Source: JAWCMQ01 sp039091255
Lineage (GTDB): Archaea; Aenigmatarchaeota; Aenigmatarchaeia; GW2011-AR5; JACRAC01
Direction: 5' to 3'
NCBI GenBank assembly: GCA_039091255.1
Contig: JAWCMQ010000010.1
Span: 1 to 6,816, forward strand
DNA length: 6,816 bases
Each line of letters starts with the position of its first letter. The first letter of the stretch is position 1. The notes beneath the pieces were generated by a model. That model had not been told where the DNA came from. It ran no database searches and saw nothing but the letters and a program-made list of their open reading frames with translations. Below are positions 6,101 through 6,816 of this stretch, piece after piece. A program made the translations under genes and the position numbers.

Positions 6101-6816
6101 ACCGTCTACAGCAACCAAGTCTATACGCTCTCATCTAACATAAGCTGCACGAACGTCATCGTTGAGCCGAACGCCACGCTGCGCATCAATAACACCATGG
6201 CAGGATACAAAACCATACTCATAAACGCTACAGAATCCATCATAATCCATACCACGGGTGTCATAAACGCCATAGGCACAGGCTTCGCAGGAGGCACGAG
6301 CCAGCAGCCCGGGACAGGGCCAGGCGGCGGCAGGTACAACTCATCGTATGGTGGCGGCGGCGCAGGCTACGGCGGCCGAGGCGGATACAGCAACGACACC
6401 GCAGGCCTGCCTTACGGCAGCTCTCTTGACCCATCCGACTTGGGCAGTGGAGGCGGTGGCGGATCCACCACATTCGGCGGCGCAGGCGGCGGCTCGGTGT
6501 TCATTCGTGCGAACAGGACAGTCATCAACGGCACGATAACGGTCAGAGGCGGTAAAGGCGGCTCAGTCTTTTCTCCCTATTACCCAGGAGGCGGCGGCTC
6601 AGGAGGCACGATAAACATACTCACAGGCGTGCTTGAGGGCGCCGGCTCGCTCATAGCATCAGGAGGAGAAGGAGGCAACCGCGATGGATCTCCATTTGGT
6701 GGCGGCGGCGCAGGCGGCCGCATCATAGTCCGCTACAACACAAGCACGTTCCCCATAGAGAACGTCAACGTCTCCGGCGGCGCCGGATCGCTCGGAAATG
6801 GCGAGCCCGGCACCGC
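2..6816 (+). CDS. Giant modular beta-helix (NosD/PbH1-type) surface protein, internal fragment open at both ends
   Basis: One frame is open across the window: 2271 codons without a stop, no start region and no terminus. The translation is a modular array: cysteine cap, right-handed beta-helix rungs (recurring N-N-T-I and Y-G-I-Y-L types), then a cysteine-free domain A, seen five times (A at residues 38-151, 829-939, 1165-1279, 1513-1626, 1903-2022), then a glycine-rich tail from residue 2092. There are about 140 N-X-S/T sequons and only 23 cysteines, 18 of them in the caps. No transmembrane stretch or enzyme signature is visible. Helices of this family are found in NosD-like periplasmic proteins, carbohydrate-active enzymes and archaeal surface proteins; the repetition here fits a secreted, glycosylated stalk or adhesin (inference). 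In-frame ATG codons lie inside conserved repeats, so none is a credible start. The A domain resembles those ending archaeal beta-helix surface proteins (recalled, not searched). Coding status is near certain; function is not. Confidence 0.96.
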   Translation, partial: MGIALYSSNVTLINVTAQNNTQWDIWHYGSNVTAVNFTSWQNNLAFALENVSLKGMQTGEIPGSLPGDSKTIGYAVNATNNSAASWLYINFSYSDSDWWAAGIAESTLRVWKYNASGWTNATFYSSNGVNTTANIVYANITNFASIFAPAGGSSNTTISGCANLNESGVTYLLTSDITNAVGSCMNVTADGVTLDCQGHIIDGDRSGTDYAVNNSAGKDFVTVKNCTMTDFTHGVYLANTALNNTIYNNTIRLNYSTSYGVYISSNSNYTNITSNTFDLNSYAIYGDATFSFATIESNTIANSTSYGVYTPNPRNTIRWNNFTQSAGSAVYLSSNTTVSGNRIIMTGGNYGIYLSGSDDNNITDNFVRAPTGFYIVSGSDRNRIYNNTVWNCTSYGFYISSSTFNNFTFNNITANPGYGVYITSSSHNTTLASNTIASNGDSGTEAGIYITGSQNTTMTGNNLSGNWYNLWVNDYESRQVIDTTNTVEGRPIYWLKDVADAVYDSSTNASLFACFRCRNVTVKDVNLSTRNRIGLHFELTNGSLAHNATANSNYYGMLINASHNNTINLSTANANAQYGIWLASSTSNNISYTAASANTNTGIYLTYTNYTNITGGNISNSPQGIYLYNYNYNNTISGNSISNSTSYGIYFQSYAINNTIYGNNLSSNVQGVRIYSSSFNNTVSGNTIRGPAQEYGIVLESGCHDHILYNNTIINSTYNGIYVYGSYRNNITLNTVVNTTSQDAIYMYSTYNNTVESNTLYASKRYGIRIASSSSNTFARNNITANDNHGIYFDGSSSNTFIGDTVQNNTGYDFYLYGTSLNITGINITSYQNLISFKGDRFGLKGMLPSQAPATPSDKISLGKYVNATQVSTGAWLWLNFSYSDGEAGDESALRIWRYNGTAWTNTTFYPAGQYGVDTTANVVYANITTFSPFGVFESKNIISNCSNLAAPGTYYLNQSLWNVSGTCMNVSADNVTLDCQGYTISGDKSVNPRAINATADYFVIRNCKLYNFSNAIVTYGRYGLVENVTAAANFAGISVNKGANVTIAQSNISLNTHGLSISADNCTVSNTVINNNELEGVIVYTNFNRFINNTASFGRTGFYLYASSGNIFENNTANSNYWHGFDVFFYSNSSTFINNTAQNNSIWDFRALYNSTGNVVVNLTSWQNRISFLPNEVGLKGLQASEIPSMQGSNRTIGYAINATNLSQTGKARLFLNFSYSDADWQSAGIDESTLRIWKYNDSGWTNATFWSVNGVDTANNIVYANITNFASIFAPAGSPIPLSGCGILNETGKTYSLIANITNWVGTCMNVSADNITLDCQGHTIDGDDSGEGSGIVNFGYDGITITGCLVSDFFSGIHLSNATENANIFNNTLTSNTNYGIMVSGSSNNVISNNTFTYNERGIRLMHSRNITIEKNVANLNYLAGISTYNSTSNNLTLNNASLNGEIGIEFSLSHNNTLTNNTVNSNSFYGIYLSSSSNNTFTNNTAQNNTLWDFRSSSTSLNNTVINLTTWQNRISFTSRDVALKGMQSSEIPSGMPGLTRSIGYAVNATNNSADSWLFLNFSYSDSDYQSAGASESRLRIWKYNTSGWTNETFWSVNNVSMSENVVYANITNFASIFAPAGEPVGINDCGHYVEEGATYVMTSDIYWNGTTCIWLEASSTLDCNGHWIVGNNTLGTYGVYFDNANGITVKNCKIKFFDRGIYAKDTLYHNFINNTFDSNMYYGILLQSVGGATIRGNTAVGAEDDIVLSSQSSDNVVEHNVLNGGAMISISGSHRNYVHNNTLSGTSTYGISVAGSSHNNTLLSNRISSKTGAGIWLYNAVGTNLTGNNVTSSEYGIWLDIDVINSTVQGGRITSNGIGIEVEQSSHNVFKDTLVQNNTVYDYSSDAYSYSNTAINMTSYQNSLSFASYRISLSGVQPSGAPIGAPPGKRALGKYVNATSGGSGAWLFINFSYTDSDLGTPGAPSYINESTLFVWKYNETSGAWQNETFYSANGVNTAANYVYANITNFASMFAPFGNSDCPAADGNFTVYSNQVYTLSSNISCTNVIVEPNATLRINNTMAGYKTILINATESIIIHTTGVINAIGTGFAGGTSQQPGTGPGGGRYNSSYGGGGAGYGGRGGYSNDTAGLPYGSSLDPSDLGSGGGGGSTTFGGAGGGSVFIRANRTVINGTITVRGGKGGSVFSPYYPGGGGSGGTINILTGVLEGAGSLIASGGEGGNRDGSPFGGGGAGGRIIVRYNTSTFPIENVNVSGGAGSLGNGEPGT
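113..454 (+). repeat. Domain A, copy 1 (114 residues, subtype WQN/IGYA)
   Basis: Residues 38-151. The order of landmarks is T-S-W-Q-N, L-K-G-M-Q, I-G-Y-A-V-N-A-T, I-N-F-S-Y-S-D-S-D, E-S-T-L-R-V-W-K-Y-N, G-W-T-N-A-T-F and Y-A-N-I-T-N-F-A-S-I-F-A-P-A-G. Alternating hydrophobic residues with many Trp/Tyr and no Cys suggest a small beta-sandwich (inference). Four sequons (codons for Asn at 230, 269, 359 and 416) are kept in all five copies. The 'ESTLRVWKYN...VYANITNF' half resembles the closing domain of archaeal beta-helix surface proteins, where it is usually terminal; here it recurs internally. I cannot assign a Pfam name. Most similar copies are 3 and 4. Confidence 0.85.
400..454 (+). repeat. 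55-bp exact DNA repeat, copy in A1
   Basis: Identical to 3784-3838 over 55 bases. Bases 405-455 are also identical to 4830-4880. It encodes the conserved end of domain A (N-I-V-Y-A-N-I-T-N-F...F-A-P-A-G). Identity at third codon positions implies recent duplication or gene conversion. Confidence 0.9.
479..679 (+). other. Cysteine cap of helix H1
   Basis: Cysteines at codons 482, 551, 587 and 677 are spaced 23, 12 and 30 residues apart. Key motifs are S-G-C, G-S-C-M-N-V-T, T-L-D-C-Q-G-H-I-I-D-G-D and V-K-N-C-T. The same four-cysteine arrangement opens H2, H3 and H4, which marks it as the N-terminal cap of each helix. The even number and conserved spacing suggest two disulfides in an extracytoplasmic protein (inference). 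Confidence 0.8.
1439..1600 (+). other. NosD-like insertion in helix H1 with a C-x2-C pair
   Basis: Residues 480-533 break the rung rhythm. The segment contains V-I-D-T-T-N-T-V-E-G-R-P-I-Y-W, then L-F-A-C-F-R-C-R-N-V-T-V before rungs resume at I-G-L-H-F. A 'TNTV.G.PIYYW' stretch is, from recall, a regular feature of NosD/PbH1 archaeal proteins, so H1 may be built from a NosD-like core extended on both sides. The two cysteines (codons 1541 and 1550) are separated by two residues and fall outside any cap; they could form a local disulfide. None of H2-H4 carries this insertion. Confidence 0.7.
2486..2818 (+). repeat. Domain A, copy 2 (111 residues, subtype YQN/LGKY)
   Basis: Residues 829-939. 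It begins T-S-Y-Q-N-L-I-S-F and has L-K-G-M-L-P-S-Q-A-P, S-L-G-K-Y-V-N-A-T, G-A-W-L-W-L-N-F-S-Y-S-D, E-S-A-L-R-I-W-R-Y-N and V-Y-A-N-I-T-T-F-S-P-F-G. It differs from copies 1, 3 and 4 in using Y-Q-N, a Pro/Ala-rich linker and L-G-K-Y instead of I-G-Y-A, and these features it shares with copy 5. It ends in F-G-V-F-E-S rather than F-A-P-A-G. All four conserved sequons are present and there is no Cys. Confidence 0.83.
2819..3493 (+). other. Helix H2: cysteine cap plus about 7 rungs
   Basis: Residues 940-1164. Cap cysteines at residues 946, 968, 980 and 1008 (spacing 22, 12, 28) surround T-C-M-N-V-S-A-D-N-V-T-L-D-C-Q-G. About seven rungs follow with strands NAIVTY, AGISV, HGLSI, EGVIV, TGFYL, HGFDV and WDFRA. 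One extra cysteine (1067) lies in a rung turn. The helix closes with T-A-Q-N-N-S-I-W-D-F. Codons at about 2950-3035 are more A/T-rich (AAA, GTA, AAT, ATA, AGA, TTA) than the surroundings. Confidence 0.82.
2897..2926 (+). repeat. 30-bp exact DNA repeat shared by the caps of H2 and H3
   Basis: Bases 2897-2926 equal 3923-3952 and encode G-T-C-M-N-V-S-A-D-N. The next 30 or so bases differ at only a few positions. The equivalent part of H1 is alike in protein but not identical in DNA, so H2 and H3 caps are the most recently related. Confidence 0.85.
3494..3838 (+). repeat. Domain A, copy 3 (115 residues, subtype WQN/IGYA)
   Basis: Residues 1165-1279. Landmarks: T-S-W-Q-N-R-I-S-F, L-K-G-L-Q-A-S-E-I-P-S, I-G-Y-A-I-N-A-T-N, L-F-L-N-F-S-Y-S-D-A-D, E-S-T-L-R-I-W-K-Y-N, N-G-V-D-T-A-N-N and the F-A-P-A-G ending. 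It is closest to copies 1 and 4. Its last 55 bases are identical to those of copy 1, synonymous sites included. Confidence 0.85.
3784..3838 (+). repeat. 55-bp exact DNA repeat, copy in A3
   Basis: Second copy of the repeat at 400-454, in the same frame, at the end of domain A3. The match ends on both sides at a single-base difference (399 against 3783, and 455 against 3839). Confidence 0.9.
3839..4537 (+). other. Helix H3: cysteine cap plus about 7 rungs
   Basis: Residues 1280-1512. Cap cysteines at residues 1287, 1310, 1322 and 1351 (spacing 23, 12, 29) surround T-C-M-N-V-S-A-D-N-I-T-L-D-C-Q-G, nearly the same as in H2 at DNA level. Rung strands are SGIHL, YGIMV, RGIRL, AGIST, IGIEF, YGIYL and WDFRS. 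The helix closes with T-A-Q-N-N-T-L-W-D-F. H2 and H3 have matching rung counts, caps and following A domains, which suggests they are sister copies of a whole module (340 and 347 residues). Confidence 0.82.
3923..3952 (+). repeat. 30-bp exact DNA repeat, copy in the H3 cap
   Basis: Partner of 2897-2926, in the same reading frame and the same place in the cap (second cysteine region). Confidence 0.85.
4538..4879 (+). repeat. Domain A, copy 4 (114 residues, subtype WQN/IGYA)
   Basis: Residues 1513-1626. Landmarks: T-T-W-Q-N-R-I-S-F, L-K-G-M-Q-S-S-E-I-P-S, I-G-Y-A-V-N-A-T-N-N-S-A, L-F-L-N-F-S-Y-S-D-S-D, L-R-I-W-K-Y-N, G-W-T-N-E-T-F-W-S-V-N and the F-A-P-A-G ending. The 51 bases at 4830-4880 match 405-455 exactly. 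There is no Cys and the four conserved sequons are kept. Confidence 0.85.
4830..4880 (+). repeat. 51-bp exact DNA repeat, copy in A4
   Basis: Third copy, matching 405-455. The codon just upstream is GTC here and ATC in copies 1 and 3. The A5 equivalent is more diverged (for example 20 identical bases at 6026-6045), and A2 more so. Confidence 0.88.
4880..5707 (+). other. Helix H4: divergent cysteine cap plus about 10 rungs
   Basis: Residues 1627-1902. Cap cysteines at residues 1634, 1657, 1668 and 1697 (spacing 23, 11, 29). The cap sequence is divergent (T-C-I-W-L-E-A-S-S-T-L-D-C-N-G in place of C-M-N-V-S-A-D-N), yet the cysteine spacing holds, so it is constrained. Rung strands include YGVYF, RGIYA, YGILL, DDIVL, AMISI, YGISV, AGIWL, YGIWL and IGIEV. 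The helix closes with L-V-Q-N-N-T-V-Y-D-Y. Sequons are sparser at about 5170-5340 than elsewhere. Confidence 0.82.
5708..6067 (+). repeat. Domain A, copy 5 (120 residues, subtype YQN/LGKY)
   Basis: Residues 1903-2022, the longest copy. Landmarks: T-S-Y-Q-N-S-L-S-F, V-Q-P-S-G-A-P-I-G-A-P-P-G, A-L-G-K-Y-V-N-A-T, G-A-W-L-F-I-N-F-S-Y-T-D-S-D, E-S-T-L-F-V-W-K-Y-N, Q-N-E-T-F-Y-S-A-N-G-V and V-Y-A-N-I-T-N-F-A-S-M-F-A-P-F-G. It groups with copy 2 by Y-Q-N, the Pro-rich linker and L-G-K-Y. It has a few extra residues (L-G-T-P-G-A-P) before E-S-T-L. Confidence 0.84.
6068..6274 (+). other. Fifth, shortened cap leading into the glycine-rich region
   Basis: Residues 2023-2091. Cysteines at residues 2026 and 2049 keep the 23-residue spacing of the first cap pair, but the L-D-C and (K/R)-N-C cysteines are missing. 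In their place comes V-I-V-E-P-N-A-T-L-R-I-N-N-T and I-I-I-H-T-T-G-V-I-N-A-I-G-T-G. The cap therefore starts like the others and then leads into a different repeat class rather than Y-G-I-Y-L rungs. Confidence 0.72.
6275..6816 (+). other. Glycine-rich repeat domain, truncated at the window end
   Basis: About one third of the 180 residues (2092-2271) are Gly (62 by my count), in runs such as G-G-G-G-A-G and S-G-G-G-G-G-S, mixed with short beta-prone segments (S-V-F-I-R-A-N, T-I-N-I-L-T, R-I-I-V-R-Y). Patterns of the 'GGGGAGGRI' type followed by 'G.I.A.GG.GG' are, from recall, widespread in bacterial and archaeal surface proteins and may form another beta-solenoid with glycine-rich turns. A relation to Gly-rich domains such as that of ALK/LTK receptors is possible but unproven. 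There is no Cys after residue 2049. The domain continues past the window. Confidence 0.78.
6476..6787 (+). repeat. Three 37-38-residue glycine-rich rungs
   Basis: Three units align. Unit 1 (from 6476) has G-G-A-G-G-G-S-V-F-I and ends R-G-G-K-G-G. Unit 2 (from 6587) has G-G-G-G-S-G-G-T-I-N-I and ends S-G-G-E-G-G. Unit 3 (from 6698) has G-G-G-G-A-G-G-R-I-I-V and ends S-G-G-A-G. Units 2 and 3 start exactly 111 bases apart. Each holds two short hydrophobic strands between glycine blocks. Confidence 0.7.

Noticed and set aside
67..6539. Short plus-strand frames in the other two phases (67-282, 1185-1376, 2836-3045, 3249-3494, 3990-4226, 5889-6143, 6348-6539)
   Set aside because: These are out-of-phase readings of the same coding sequence with low-complexity Arg/Gln/Ser/Thr-rich translations. 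The in-phase translation is continuous and domain-like.
6275..6816. Glycine-rich stretch as sequencing artefact or non-coding GC-rich DNA
   Set aside because: The frame stays open, glycine blocks alternate with beta-prone segments at a regular 37-38-residue period, and sequons continue, so it is a real protein domain.

Overview
The whole window is the interior of one very large gene. The plus-strand frame whose codons begin at base 2 has no stop codon from the first base to the last (2271 complete codons plus two bases). It contains neither the gene's true start nor its stop. I translated it end to end: it encodes a secreted or surface-type repeat protein with no transmembrane segment, signal peptide or enzyme motif inside the window. 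No other gene, RNA, promoter, terminator, CRISPR array or mobile element is supported.

Layout. The protein repeats a two-part module. Part one is a right-handed parallel beta-helix of the NosD/PbH1 kind, opened by a cysteine-bearing cap. Part two is a compact domain of 111-120 residues with no cysteine, called 'A' here. In order: last rungs of a helix (2-112), A1 (113-454); long helix H1 with about 24 rungs and a NosD-like insertion (455-2485), A2 (2486-2818); short helix H2 (2819-3493), A3 (3494-3838); H3 (3839-4537), A4 (4538-4879); H4 (4880-5707), A5 (5708-6067); a fifth, shortened cap (6068-6274); then a glycine-rich region of a different kind (6275-6816) that runs off the end. The helices vary in length while the caps, the last rung of each helix and the A domains are conserved. 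Some A copies are identical at DNA level over 50-55 bp, so the array is probably still being homogenised or was duplicated recently.

Organism. About 140 N-X-S/T sequons, heavy use of Asn/Thr/Ser/Tyr, few Lys and Cys, frequent ATA (Ile) and AGG (Arg) codons, and the pairing of NosD-type helices with a domain ending in 'YANITNF(A)S.FAP' all point to an archaeal cell-surface glycoprotein. From memory of similar proteins I lean towards a DPANN-type or other uncultured euryarchaeal lineage. No taxonomic marker is present, so this is an inference.

How it may work. A chain of stiff beta-helical rods joined by sandwich-like domains suggests an extended stalk or adhesin that could bind glycans, a partner cell or the S-layer. 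The role is not proven by the sequence. The main points for a reader are the giant open frame, which a start-to-stop ORF search misses entirely, and its regular modular grammar.
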